Below are positions 36,268 through 47,895 of a stretch of 64,000 bases of DNA, piece by piece; positions within the stretch are counted from its first letter, which is position 1, and every line of letters starts with the position of its first letter. The translations under genes were made by a program, and so were the position numbers. The stretch covers positions 30,108,001 to 30,172,000 of the forward strand of contig NC_068922.1 in assembly GCF_023091745.1 (NCBI RefSeq), given 5' to 3'. This stretch comes from Budorcas taxicolor. Its lineage: Eukaryota > Chordata > Mammalia > Artiodactyla > Bovidae. The notes beneath the pieces were generated by a model, which searched no databases, had not been told where the DNA came from, and worked only from the letters and a program-made list of their open reading frames with translations.

Positions 36268-36472
36268 CTAAGTAGCTAACTCATGTCCGACTCTTGCAAC
36301 CCCATTGACTGTAGTCTGCCAGGCTCCTCTGTTCATTGGATTCTCCAGGCAAGAATATTGGAGTGGGTTGCCATTTCCTTCTCCAGATTGCCATTTCCCA
36401 ACCTGGGGAATCAAACCCAGGTTTCCTGCATTGCAGACCGATTCTTTACCACTGAGCTATGAGGAAAGCCCA
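36268..36472 (-). mobile_element. Bov-tA SINE with internal short duplication
   Basis: Reversed SINE from CTCATGTCCGACTC to GCTATGAGGAAAGCCC. ATTGCCATTTCC-type sequence occurs twice (about 36369 and 36387). Confidence 0.9.
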
Positions 36473-36527
36473 GGACCATCTACAGTTTTGATTAAACTCA
36501 TGTGTCATTAAGATGCACATATACATG

Positions 36528-36642
36528 AATGCCCAGTGGCTCAGTCATGTCAGACTCTTTGTGACCCCATGGACTATAGTCCACTAGGCTCTTCTGTTCA
36601 TGGAATTTTCCAGGCAAGAACAGTGGAGCAGGTTGACATATT
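36528..36642 (-). mobile_element. Bov-tA SINE, 3' half
   Basis: Reversed: GGCTCAGTCATGTCAGACTC to AGAACAGTGGAGCAGGTTG. Confidence 0.87.
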
Positions 36643-37265
36643 GGTTGCATAAATGATTTTTAATCCTAAAAGAGAGTCTAAAAATATCAGAAAATTCCGG
36701 TTAACATGTTAAATTTTATTTTTAGTATTCCTCTTTCAAACTCAAGTCAGGGCACCTCTATAAAACTGGGCTTAGATTACCAGAATCATCAATTCTCTTT
36801 AGCCAAATTCACTATTTCAAAGAAACAGAATCACTCATTATCAAATGCTAACTCCATGCTGAATTATTCTGTTATCTTTCCCCAAATTTCCCTGTCAAAA
36901 AAGAGCAAAACAGCTTCATGACCATGTTCCTAGCAACTACCATGAAAGGACACTTCTCCAACCAGAAGCCCTCACATTCTAATTTAGTATATTTGCACCA
37001 CTTGTTTAAGAGAAATCAATCTTTCAGAAACCCACTCTACAATAAGGTAAGTTCTAAGCAGGTTACTAAAACAACCCTCTCTGTATTTATTAATAAAAAC
37101 GATTTCATGTATATGTCCCTTGGCTTCCAATAACAGTGTAAATCTGTCGAGCACATGAAATTCTTTTCTTTGCATCAAACTAAACATGTCTCAGTTCCTT
37201 ATATATCCACCACTGTCATGCTCAGGTATGACATAAAATGCCATTTCCTACAAACACATGGTGGA
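36643..37265. other. Intergenic, nothing recognised
   Basis: Frames of 67-71 codons on both strands (36706-37187) show no recognisable domain or codon signature. Confidence 0.65.
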
Positions 37266-38554
37266 AAAGGGGTTCTGTCATTAAATGCTGAGTTAAATAA
37301 AGTCAAGCAAGAGATGCTCAAAATTCTCCAAGCGAGGCTTCAACAGTACATGACCAAGAACTTCCAGATGTTCAAGCTGGATTTAGAAAAGGTAGAGGAA
37401 CCAGAGGTCAAATTGCCAACATCCATTGGATCATTGAAAAAGCAAGAGAGTTCCAGAAAAACATCTGCTTTATTGACTACACCAAAGCCTTTGACTGTGT
37501 GGATCACAACAAACGGAAAATTATTCAAGGGATGGGAATACCAGACCACTTTACCTGCCTCCTGAGAAATCTGTATGCAGGTCAAGAAGCAACAGTTTCA
37601 AAGAATTGGACATGGAACAATGGACTGGTTCCAAATTGGGAAAGGAGTGCATCAAAGCTGTATATTGTCACCCTGCTTATTTAAATTATATGCAGAGTAA
37701 ATCATGCAAAATGCCAGGCTGGATGAAGCACAAGTTGAAATCAAGATTGCTGGGAAAAATACCAATAACCTCAGATATGCAGATGACACCACCCTTATGG
37801 CAGAAAGCGAAATGGAGCTGAGGAGCCTCTTGGTGAAAGTGAAAGAGGAGAGTGAAAAAGCTGCCTTAAAACTCAACATTCAAAAAATGAAGATTATGGC
37901 ATCTGGTTCCATCACTTCATGGCAAATAGATGGGGAAACAATGGAAACAGTGACAGACGGTATTTTCTTGGGCTCCAAAATCACTGCAGATGGTGACTGA
38001 ATCCATGAAATTAAAAGACACTTGCTCCTTGGAAGAAAAGTTATGACCAAACTAGACAGTATATTAAAAAGCAGAGACATTACTTTGCCAACAAAGGTCC
38101 ATCTAGTCAAAGCTATGGTTTTTCCTGTAGTCATGTATGGATGTGAGAGTGGGACTACAAAGAAAGCTGAGCACCAAAGAACTGATACTTTTGAGCTGTG
38201 GTGTTGGAGAAGACTCTTGAAAGTCCCTTGGACTGCAAGGAGATCCAACCAGTCCATCCTAAAGGAAATCAATTCTAAATATTCATTGAAAGGACTGATG
38301 CTGAAGGTGATACTTCAATACTTTGGCCACCTGATGCAAAAAACTGACTCACTTGAAAAGACCCTGATGCTGGGAAAGATTGAAGGAGAGAGAAGAAGGG
38401 GATGACAGAGGATGAGATGACTGGATGGCATCACCCACTTGATGGACATGAGGTTGAGTAAGCTTGGGAATTGGTGATAGGGAAACCTGGTGTGGTACAG
38501 CCCATGGAGTCGCCAAGAGTCAGATACAACTGAACGACTGAACTGAACTGAGCA
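37266..38554 (+). mobile_element. BovB LINE, 3' 1.3 kb with reverse transcriptase remnant
   Basis: The longest BovB in the window. It spans the RT palm to the 3' end: a frame with TKAFDCV-like sequence near 37480, then LRYADDTTLMAESEMELRSLL-type sequence at about 37763-37825 (YADD catalytic motif intact), then the C-terminal FGHL block, ending in GACTGAACTGAACTGA. At least three frame breaks and an in-frame stop at about 38000 make it inactive. BovB belongs to the RTE clade, known to have reached ruminants by horizontal transfer. Confidence 0.95.
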
Positions 38555-38734
38555 AGAGATAGAATTATATTTGAATCATATTGTTCACTGAGTTTCTCAC
38601 AGTTTATTTCTACAGATAACTGTTTGGAAATCATTGACCACAGTATAATGGGATAGATTTTTTTTAACTTTTCTTAGGTTATTTGGATGTAGACCATCTT
38701 TAAAGTCTTTACTGAATTTGTTACAGTATTGCTT

Positions 38735-38855
38735 CTGTTTTTTGTTTTTTGGCCACAAGGCATGTGAGATCTTAGCTTTCTGACTAGGGATTGAACACAC
38801 ACCCTATCGTTGGAAGGGGAGGTCTTAACCACTGGACCACTAGGAAAGTCCCTAA
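38735..38855 (-). mobile_element. CHR-type SINE
   Basis: Reversed CHR: TTTTTTGGCCACAAGGCATG to CTTAACCACTGGACCACTAGG. Confidence 0.8.
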
Positions 38856-39650
38856 TGGAATAGATTTTTTATAGGAATTAGAAAAGCTGGATGTTAGTTT
38901 TTATTTGGGTACCATGACCTTGGATGAATCACTTAACTGTGCTTTCTTTGTTCATAGTAAGGACTAAATTTAAATCATCTCTTAATATCCCATCTACTTT
39001 AGATCACGCCCAGTTCTGAGTTTAAAAACTGGCTGATTAGAAGTTAAGATGTATAGAAGGAGTGAGAAGAAAAACAATGTTGAGCAAGTATAAAGAGTAA
39101 ACAGTTTAGCACTATTCTTCACTAACACATAGAATTAAAGAGGTTGGTAATTTGCCACTTGTCATTTAGTTGTGCTATCATTTTAACTACGATCAAATTC
39201 GAACTTGCATATTAATCCAGAACTAACTGTATTAAATGAGTATATAAGATATACACACTTAGATGTGTCACAAGTACTCAAACTTAGTATGTGCTAAATC
39301 AAATATCTTGCCCCAGGAAACCTTCTCCCCTTTCATGTTTCATTATCAGTGAATGGTGCCATTCTGTATAAACAAGCACATATTTAAATGTTCTCTATTT
39401 TGGTATAATAAGTAAGCACTTTGAGACTCAGATGCCACATACAGAAAATAAACTTACTAATAATTACATCATACAGGGATTATGGGATTTAACAGAGTAC
39501 ACAAAAAAATGCATAATGAAAAATGCTATTCTTGTGTTAGCTATATTGATGGTTTGAACCAGGAACCTTGGGGAGAAAGATGAAAAATGAGTTATTGCTG
39601 CATTTGATCTGGAGAAAATATCAGAGAAGTTTGAACTGGACAGAATTTAG
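38856..39650. other. Intergenic, nothing recognised
   Basis: AT-rich sequence without an identifiable repeat or gene. Confidence 0.7.
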
Positions 39651-39765
39651 TATTTTGGCCACACTGTGTGGCATATGGGATCTTAGTTCTCCAACCAGGG
39701 ATCAAACCTGCGTCCTCTGCATTAAAAGCAACCGTCTTAAACACTGGACCACCAGGGAAGTCCCC
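39651..39765 (-). mobile_element. CHR-type SINE
   Basis: Reversed: TTTTGGCCACACTGTGTGGC, CAACCAGGGATCAAACC and CTGGACCACCAGGGAAGTCC. Confidence 0.85.
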
Positions 39766-39891
39766 TGAACTGGAGAGAATTTTGACTAGCAAAGACAGGG
39801 AGGATGTGCGTTTAGGTATGAAATATTGCAGCAGGAGCCTGGCATTAGTGTCACTAGAGAGATGAGTGAGGAATGTCAGATTAAGGAGGTG

Positions 39892-40110
39892 CCATAGACT
39901 GAATTGTGCCTCTTCCAAATTCATATGCTGAAGCCTTAGCCTCAATGTGACTTGCAAATAATGCCTTTAAAGAGGTAATTAAGCTTAAATGACATCATAT
40001 ATATGGGATTCTAATCCAATAGAACTGGTGGGCTAATAAGAAAAGGAAGAGACACCGGACATCTCCCTCTTTCTCTCTCTTTCCTCTCTCTTCTCATTCT
40101 CCCTCATCTT
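39892..40110 (+). mobile_element. MLT1 (MaLR) LTR, 5' part
   Basis: Starts ATAGACTGAATTGTGCC, then TTCATATGCTGAAGCC, TAAAGAGGTAATTAAG and AGGAAGAGACACCGG, the order of an MLT1A-like LTR. Confidence 0.75.
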
Positions 40111-40144
40111 TATCTTTGGTTTTCTACTGTTCTACTGTGTTATA

Positions 40145-40595
40145 TGGTGTGGGTCATTTTTATTTATCCTGCTTGGTATTTGTTGTACTTTTTCAAATTG
40201 TAAATTTATGTCTTTTATCAACTTGGAAAATATTTCAGCCATTTAATTTTTAATATTTTTTTTCTCAGTCATTATTATCCATCTCTGGAAATCCTAACAG
40301 ACATACATTGGGTTTAGTCACTCAGGCCCCCATACTCAACTTGTCTTCCATATATGCCATTTATTTTCCTCTACGTAATATATATGTAAAATAAAGTCTT
40401 CATCTTTTAATCTCTGCTCACCTCTGTCTTTACTGCTTTTAGCAAATTTAATTGAAAATTTAAATCTCAATTGTTTCATTTTTATTTATACAAATCAAAA
40501 TCTTTGATTGTTTTCCAGATTTTCCAGAAGTTTTATAATAGTATTTTCTAACTCATTTATTACGAAATGTTTTGTTAGTTCTATGGTTTGTATTA
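40145..40595 (-). mobile_element. L1-like remnant, reversed
   Basis: Weak similarity to reversed L1: TTTATCCTGCTTGGTATTTG and AAAATATTTCAGCCATTTAA. The right part is uncertain. Confidence 0.4.
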
Positions 40596-40597
40596 TA

Positions 40598-40725
40598 AGC
40601 TTTTTTTTCCTGTTTTGGATGTACTGTACAGTTTGTGGGATCTCAGTTCCCTGACCAAGCACTGACCCTAGGTCACTGCACTGAAATCCCAGAATCCTAA
40701 CCACTAGGCCACCAGGGACTCCCAC
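40598..40725 (-). mobile_element. CHR-type SINE
   Basis: Reversed: GTTTGTGGGATCTCAGTTCCC to CTAACCACTAGGCCACCAGGG. Confidence 0.8.
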
Positions 40726-41014
40726 TTGTTTTTAAATTAAGTTTGGTTTGTGGGAATCTCGTATGACTGTATTATGTAGATTGAGTATTTGTCCCTCAAA
40801 GACATTTTGAATTTGCATATTATGCTGCCATAGATCAATTTTATGTTGCTTTCTGAGATGAAATTTTCCTGGACCACACAGAGAGTGAAAATGATAACTG
40901 CAGCCTATGTGAGGAAGATACATCATTACAGATTCTCAAATGTGGCTCTTTATTGATCCATCTAGATTCTATGTCAAGACAGAGACCTTTACTTGTCATT
41001 TTTTGGACAAGTTT

Positions 41015-41258
41015 TCCACAAACTTTTGCACAGCAAAGGAAACCATAAGCAAAATAAAAAGAAAACCTACAGAATGGGAGAAAATATTTGCAAATGATGC
41101 AAGTGACAAGGGCTTTATTTCCAAAATACATAAACGGCTCATACCACTCAACAACAACAAAAAATAACCCAATCAAAAAATGGGCGGAAGACCTAAATAG
41201 ACGTTTCTCCAAAGAAGAAATACACATGACCAAGAGACACATGAATATTGCTAGTTAT
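41015..41258 (+). mobile_element. L1 ORF2 end, first segment
   Basis: L1 ORF2 sequence (ACTTTTGCACAGCAAAGGAAACC, GGCGGAAGACCTAAATAGACG, AAGAGACACATGAA). It is interrupted at 41258 by BovB and resumes at 41655. Confidence 0.8.
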
Positions 41259-41654
41259 TCAGTTCAGTTCAGTTCCTCAGTCGTGTCCGACTCTTTGCGA
41301 CCCCATGAACCGCAGCACGCCAGGCCTAGCTGACCATCACCAACTCCCGGAGTCCACCCAAACCCATGTCCTTTGAGTCGGTGATGCCATCCAGCCATCT
41401 CATCCTCTCTCGGCCCCTTCTCCTCCTGCCCTCAATCTTTCCCAGCATCAGGGTCTTTTCAAATGAGTCAGCTCTCCATATCAGGTGGCCAAAGTATTGG
41501 AGCTTCAGCTTCAACATCAGTCCCTCCAATGAATACCCAGGACTGATCTCCCTTAGGATGGACTGGTTGGATCTCCTTGCAGTCCAAGGGACTCTCAAGA
41601 GTCTTCTCCAACACTACAGTTCAAAAGCATCAATTCTTCTGCGCTCAGCTTTCT
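41259..41654 (-). mobile_element. BovB LINE 3' end inserted in L1
   Basis: Reversed BovB from TTCAGTTCAGTTCAGTTCC to GCTCAGCTTTCTT. The L1 text reads across the insertion (TAGTTATT / AGAGAAATGC). Confidence 0.95.
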
Positions 41655-42365
41655 TTAGAGAAATGCAAATTAAAACTGCAGTGTGGGCCCACTTCACACT
41701 GGTCAGAATGACCATCATTAAAAAGTCTACAAATAACAAACTCTGGTGGGGTGTGGTGAAAAGGGAACCCACTTACACTGTTGGTGGGAATGTAAGTTGG
41801 TATAGCCACTCTGAAAAGCAGTATGAAGGTTCCTCAGAAAACTGAAGCAGAATTATCATATGATCTACTAACTTTACTCCTGAACATATATCCAGACAAA
41901 ACTATAATTCAAAAAGATACATGCACCACTATGCTCATAGCATCACCATTCACATTAACCAAGACGTATATACATTTATACTCAGCCATAAAAAAGAATG
42001 TAATACTGTCATTACCGTAATGTGGATGCAGCTAGAGCTTATCATACTAAGTAAGTCAGAAAGAGAAAGACAAATACCATATGACGTCACTTATATTTGT
42101 AATCTAAAATATGACACAAGTGATCTATCTATGAAACAAAACCAGAATCACAGATATAGAGAACAGACTGGTGATTACCAAGAGGAAAGGGGTTTGGGGA
42201 AGGATGGAATGGGAGATGAGGGTTAGCAGATGTAAGCTTTTTAAATATAGAATGGATGAACAGCAAGGTCCTATTGTATAGCATAAAGAACTATATTCAA
42301 TATCCTATTATAAATCATAATGGAAAAGAATACATAAAAAAGAATGTGTGTGTGTGTATATATAT
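41655..42365 (+). mobile_element. L1 ORF2 end and 3' UTR, second segment
   Basis: Continues as AGAGAAATGCAAATTAAAAC, TGTTGGTGGGAATGTAAG, ATATGACGTCACTTATATTTG and CAGCAAGGTCCTATTGTATAG. It holds a TG/TA run at 42346-42367 and breaks again at the next SINE. Confidence 0.85.
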
Positions 42366-42556
42366 ATAACTGAATTTGTCCAACTTTTTGAAACCCCATG
42401 GACTGTAGCCTATTAGGCTCCTCTGTCCATGGAAATCTCCAGGCAAGAATACTGGAGTGGGTAGCCATTCTCTTCTCCAGGGGATCTTCCCAACCCAGGG
42501 ATCGAAACCAGTTTTCAGTCAGATTCTTTACCAGCTGAACCACCAGGGAAGCCCAA
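42366..42556 (-). mobile_element. Bov-tA SINE inserted in L1 3' UTR
   Basis: Reversed SINE ending CACCAGGGAAGCCC. L1 tail sequence resumes after it. Confidence 0.9.
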
Positions 42557-42612
42557 AACAGAACTTAATACCCATTGTAAATCAACTATATACTTCAATT
42601 AAAAATATTGAA
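42557..42612 (+). mobile_element. L1 3' tail, third segment
   Basis: TGTAAATCAACTATATACTTC followed by an A-rich end, the normal end of this L1 type. Confidence 0.75.
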
Positions 42613-43215
42613 AACTAATTGTAAGTATATACTTTCTTTTGTTCAAGAAATGATTAGCCCTTAAAGGAATGCTGTGCCATTCCACAGAATGCCAGAAAGT
42701 CAAAGAACAATTGATGTAAGCCAGTCAATTACCACCTAACCATCTCACCGATAGATTTCATTTAATCAGTAGTCAATGATGTGTATATCCGTACCTTGAT
42801 TTGTAATTCCGATAAATATTTGATATTGTATCTGTAATTTTAGCATTTCAATTCTGCAGTTCCATCAACAGGTGGTGCCATTGTATTATAGTTTGAATTT
42901 TGTAAACAAAAAACCTTTTTGGAGTAGTTGCACCTACAAGCATCTTCCTTTTTCCAAAGACTTCGGTCATTGCTTTTGTACCTTAGGAACCTTGATTTTA
43001 TGATTTTGTTTAAAACATGTATATTATTGAAAATTATGTCCTGGAATAAACCTGGCTGGATTCTTCTACTTTATATAATACTTCTAGAAATTTCAGGATA
43101 TAATGTGTGCCATTTTGTTGACAAAGCAACTAGTAACCAAAAATAATAACTATGTATTCTGATATCTGCAGGACCAATGTATACTTTATAATTTCAGATT
43201 ATCACAAGTTCTCAT
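42613..43215. other. Intergenic, nothing recognised
   Basis: AT-rich. A 72-codon frame at 42928-43146 has no identifiable product. Confidence 0.65.
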
Positions 43216-43548
43216 TTTATAAAGAAAATTACAGGCCAATGTCCCTGATGAATATAGATGCAAAATCACTCTAAAACAGAATTCAGAAGCACATGAAAAG
43301 CATCATTCACCATGAGCAAGTGAGATTTATCCTCAGGATGTGAGGATGGTTCAACATACAGAAATCAATGTGATCAACCATATTATTAGAATAAAAAAAT
43401 TATATATTCTCAGTAAACACAAAAAAACCATGTGGCGAAAAACAATGATTCATGATAAAAGTTTGTAAGTTAGGTATAGAAGGAACCTATTTCAACATAA
43501 TAAAGGCCATATATGACACGGCAACAGAAAATTTTATAATTTTTAAAA
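43216..43548 (+). mobile_element. L1 ORF2 reverse transcriptase fragment
   Basis: AATTACAGGCCAATGTCCCTG, ATGAATATAGATGCAAAA and GGATGGTTCAACATACAG mark the L1 RT region. Many stops. Confidence 0.75.
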
Positions 43549-43668
43549 TACTCCTTTGCAACCCACTCCAGTATTCTCATCTGGAGAATTCCATGGACAT
43601 AAGAGCCTGGTGGGCTATACAGTCCATGGGGTCTCAAAGAGTAGGACATGACTGAGTAACTAACTAAC
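43549..43668 (+). mobile_element. Bov-tA SINE, 3' half
   Basis: CTTTGCAACCCACTCCAGTA to GACATGACTGAGTAACTAAC. Confidence 0.87.
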
Positions 43669-43799
43669 AACACTTGCATTTGTAACAGAACACCTCTGCA
43701 TTCCTTCTTTTTTGTACTGAGAAAAGCAAGACAACACTCATTGTCTATTTGTGTATAGGTTATTTTTTTTAAAGATGCTATTAAATATTACATTGGTCA

Positions 43800-44060
43800 C
43801 ACCTCTGTCAAGAGATCTCTTTATAGTTCAGTATTCCCAGAAATAACACCACTGGGCGATCTCTCCATGTTGCAGCAAGTTGAATGGGGTCAGCTTGGAA
43901 TGGAATGGGTGAACCCCATATGCACTGGCATGAAGAAAGTGAATGGAGGATACCTGGCTCTGACCCTTTCCGAGTTCTGCCTTTGGTTCACTGTGTAAAC
44001 TGGCAAAGTTATTTCCCTCGAAAGTGCTTGTCAAAGTCACAGCATGAACACAGAAGGTGG
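43800..44060 (-). other. Non-AT-rich block of unknown origin
   Basis: A 70-codon minus-strand frame (43828-44040) in a stretch less AT-rich than its surroundings. I recognise no domain and no repeat family. Confidence 0.4.
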
Positions 44061-44094
44061 TAATAAGAAGTTGTGACTCACCAAAAGAACTTAC

Positions 44095-44182
44095 TTTGAG
44101 GTTTCTTGTAATTCTCCTCAGTGATTTGAGGAACCCATAGCTTGTCTAAGCTAATTAGTCCTGCATTGTTGGTGTGGATGAT
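44095..44182 (-). other. Exon-like segment with strong splice signals
   Basis: On the minus strand a pyrimidine-rich tract and CTTTTTCTCAG lead into an 88-bp segment ending in AAA|GTAAGTT, a near-consensus donor. One frame is open throughout (IIHTNNAGLISLDKLWVPQ...). An open frame of this length occurs by chance about one time in four. It is on the same strand as MINDY3 but about 12 kb upstream of it. It could be an exon of a non-coding transcript or a coincidence. Confidence 0.3.
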
Positions 44183-44454
44183 CTGAGAAAAAGAAATTGA
44201 AAATAATACAGTTCTTTAGCAATACTAAAAATATATACACACACACAAATCTAAAAATGTACACAACACAAATGTCAAGAAATGAAACAAGCCTACTTAA
44301 AATCCTTTGCATCAATTTGATGAGCAGATCAGCAGATGGAAAACTCAGCTCAGAGTAGACAAAATACAATTTATTTGGCAGCAGAAATCCAAGTTAGGGT
44401 CTACATGTTAAATGATACAATTATCAACATACTGGACACATTTTATTTCATTAT

Positions 44455-45034
44455 AAAATCACTGCAGATGGTGACTGCAGCCATGAAATTAAAAGACGCT
44501 TACTCCTTGGAAGAAAAGTTATGACCAACCGCAATAGTATATTCGAAAACAGAGGCACTACTTTGCCAACTAAGGTCCGTCTAGTCAAGGCTATGGTTTT
44601 TCCTGTGGTCATGTATGGATGTGAGAGTTGGACTGTGAAGAAAGCTGAGCGCCGAAGAATTGATGCTTTTGAACTGTGGTGTTGAAGAAGACTCTTGAAA
44701 GTCCCTTGGACTGCAAGGAGATCCAACCAGTCTATTCTGAAGGAGATCAACCCTGGGATTTCTTTGGAAGGAATGATGCTAAAGCTGAAGCTCCAGTACT
44801 TTGGCCACCTCATGTGAAGAGTTGACTCATTGGAAAAGACTCTGATGCTGGGAGGGATTGGGGGCAGGAGGAGAAGGGGACGACCCAGGAGGAGACGGCT
44901 GGATGGCATCACTGACTCGATGGATGTGAGTCTGAGTGAACTCTGGGAGTTGGTGATGGACAGGGAGGCCTGGCATGCTGCGATTCATGGGGTTGCAAAG
45001 AGTCGGACATGACTGAACAACTGAAATGAACTGA
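44455..45034 (+). mobile_element. BovB LINE 3' end (580 bp)
   Basis: From AAAATCACTGCAGATGGTG to CTGAAATGAACTGA. The longest frames are on the antisense strand, an artefact common to BovB copies. Confidence 0.95.
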
Positions 45035-46155
45035 ATGGAAGAAATGTTAACATAATTCTTCAGTATAAGTTTTAATATATAATTCTCATTTATTATCATG
45101 CCTCTATGGTTCAAAGGCACATTTTCAAATTTATCAGATTTACTCTCGTTGATTCTAATGATACAAGTCTAACAATCGCCATTTCATAATCAAGATTAGT
45201 TATCAAAAACTACACTGAAAAAAGTATTGGAGCCCACAGTAAGTCAGATCCTTTTAAGTTATGTGTTCTTTTCATTACACAATGAGGAGTGAAAAGAGTA
45301 AATTTTAACAACTGAAGTTGCTCTGTAGTACAGTAAAGTGAATAAGTTTAGAGGAAAAAGATATTGAATAATCCAAATGTTATTTTTATTAAATTGTGAT
45401 AAGAAATGATATGCATCTCATCCTCTCCATGAATTATCCTAACATACTGCAATTCTGTCTTTACTAGGGTTTAAAATGGGCAGGGAGGATCTCTTTGATT
45501 TTCAGATCTGGAGCTTTTTCCGGTTGGAGTGGTAAGTGAAGAGTGGGCAATATTTTTCTTGGCACAAAAATAGAGTGAGGGTATATCCCAGACATATTGT
45601 GTTAATATTCACTTCCTCTCTGCCATTATGCTTTTTCAAAGTTTGGTTGTAGATCCTTATCCATTCTGTGAAAAATCATAAGATTTTACATTTGTACTTT
45701 TTCCTTTATGTCCAGGAAGTAAATTCATGATTTTTCAACAAGGGTGAACTTTTTGTCTTCTTTGAGATTTTGTTTTCCTTGAGAGTAGAAAGTATCCTTT
45801 ATATTTATTGAAAATCTTGCTGCTCAATTTTTTACAGAAAAATTTTATACAAAGTGACTATCTATTGCATATAACATGCATTATACATAACAATAAGTTT
45901 ATATAAGTTAAGACATTGAGGAAAATCAAGAATATTTTGTTGTTAAAAGTCGCAGAAAACAGTTGAAGCTACAAGGATGACAAGATGCTTCTAGGGGAAG
46001 ATACTTTTGGAAGTGAATTTCAAGATGTTGTTTGCATCCTTCATAGTATAAAGAAAAAATTCCCTTGATCCAAAAAAGATTATAAGGATAGAAATATGAA
46101 ATAAAATGTTAATAGGTAAGGAAGAAAATAGAAATGACTGTTACAAAAGGGATAT
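45035..46155. other. Intergenic, nothing recognised
   Basis: AT-rich. No repeat named. Confidence 0.65.
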
Positions 46156-46292
46156 ATAGGGATTTCCCTGGCTGTCCCGTGATTAAGATTCCTTGCTCCC
46201 AATATAGGGGGCTGGAGTTCAATTCCTGGTCGGGGAACTAAGATCCTTCATGCTGCCTGGTGCAACCAAACACGACAACAACAATAAAATGA
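46156..46292 (+). mobile_element. CHR-type SINE
   Basis: Plus-strand: GGGATTTCCCTGGCTGTCC, AGTTCAATTCCTGGTCGGGG and AACTAAGATCC. Confidence 0.8.
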
Positions 46293-47074
46293 ATATACAT
46301 GGGAGAAGGTTTGTGAAGAAAACCAAAAACGCAGAAGAAGAAAGATTTGAAATGGAGGCAACAAAGAGCGTAATTAGTTATGCAGGTGATCAGGGTGGCA
46401 CTAAAGTACACTGAATTTGGATAACTCTTCCAGAATGCATAGGAAAGATTAAAGCCATGCATAAAGTTATGACACAATAAATCACACAGAGGGTGGAGAC
46501 TCAAAATAAAGAGAGTTGGATGGAATTAACTCTCTGAGGGGAAGGACACTGTTTCTGCTTCGTTCATTGAATTGGGGGGAGTGCCTGGGTCATAGTAGGC
46601 ACTCATTATATATTTACTGAAAAAATAATTAATTGGTTACTGCATCAGTTAAGATGCTTTTAGGTTTATGTCTTAGGAAACTCAACTGAAAGGGACTTAG
46701 ACATTAAAGAAAATGGTCCACATAATTAATAGTCCAAAAGTAGGATAAAGGTCAAGATTGGTTAATCAGTGGTTCAACAATATCATCAAGCACCAATATT
46801 CTTACAATTCCTCAGTATACACTTTATTTTAGTTTCCACTTGGAGTTTTGGGATAATATCTACTTCCTCATTCATGTTCAGTGGAATAAAGAGAACATTT
46901 CTTCAACTTTTGCTCAAGTGTTCTTCCTCAGTTTCGCTAATTCAGTTAATAAATCCAGCTCTGTTGCCAGGGGATCACTATGCTTAAGCTTAAAGTTAGA
47001 AATCAGTCCATAAGAAGAGTGAGGTGACTGCAATGATTAGTTAATACCAACCAGAGACCATTCCTGGAACTTAG
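46293..47074. other. Intergenic, little recognised
   Basis: Positions 46560-46625 look like the 3' tail of a MIR or L2 (GTGCCTGGGTCATAGTAGGC). The remainder is unassigned. Confidence 0.6.
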
Positions 47075-47540
47075 GCTAAGGTCCGTCTAGTCAAGGCTAT
47101 GGTTTTTCCAGTAGTCATGTACGGTTGTGAGAGTTGGACTGTGAAGAAGGCTGAGCGCTGAAGAATTGATGCTTTTGAACTGTGGTGTTGGAGAAGACTC
47201 CTGAGAGTCCCTTGGACTGCAAAGAGATCCAACCAGTCTATTCTGAAGGAGATCAACCTTGAGATTTCTTTGGAAGGAATGATGCTAAAGCTGAAGCTCC
47301 AGTACTTTGGCCACCTCATGTGAAGAGTTGACACATTGGAAAAGACTTTGATGCTGGGAGGGATTGGGGGCAGGAGGAGACGGGGACAACCGAGGATGAG
47401 ATGGCTGGATGGCATCACTGACTCGATGGACGTGAATCTGAGTGAACTCCGGGAGATGGTGATGGACAGGGAGGCCTGGCGTGCTGCGATTCATGGGGTC
47501 GCAAAGAGTCGGACAAGACTGAGTGACTGAACTGAACTGA
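47075..47540 (+). mobile_element. BovB LINE 3' end (466 bp)
   Basis: From CTAAGGTCCGTCTAGTC to GACTGAACTGAACTGA. Confidence 0.95.
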
Positions 47541-47694
47541 TTGCTGCTACATAGTAACAGAAGGATAAAATCGGACAGTGAGGGTTTCACCACACATTCT
47601 TTACAAAATTTATAAAGAAGACATTTGAGGCAAATAATGCAGCAGATACAATATTAAAAAGTCTTTTGCTGAAGAAAGATTCATGTACATATTA

Positions 47695-47895
47695 GAAAGG
47701 CAGTGCTGGGGCTGCCATACAAAATACCACAGATTGTGTGGCTTAAACAAAAAAACTGTGTTTTCTAACACAGTTCTGGATGCTAAAGGCCCAAGGCCAA
47801 AGTGACGGCTGAGTTGGTTTCTGGTGAGACCTGTCTTCCCAGCTTGTACATGAGCACCTTCTCATTGTGTTCTCATATGATCATTCCTCTGTGCA
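47695..47895 (-). mobile_element. MLT1 (MaLR) LTR, segment 1
   Basis: Reversed MLT1: GGCTGCCATACAAAATACCAC, GTGGCTTAAACAA, AACACAGTTCTGGATGCTAA. It continues at 49072 after the BovB. TTCCTCTGTGCA at 47884-47895 is the left target-site duplication. Confidence 0.8.

Noticed and set aside
45506..45531. Short exon-like piece between TTTTCAG and GTAAGTG
   Set aside because: Only 26 bp, with no reading-frame support or partner exon. Such pairs are expected by chance in this much sequence.
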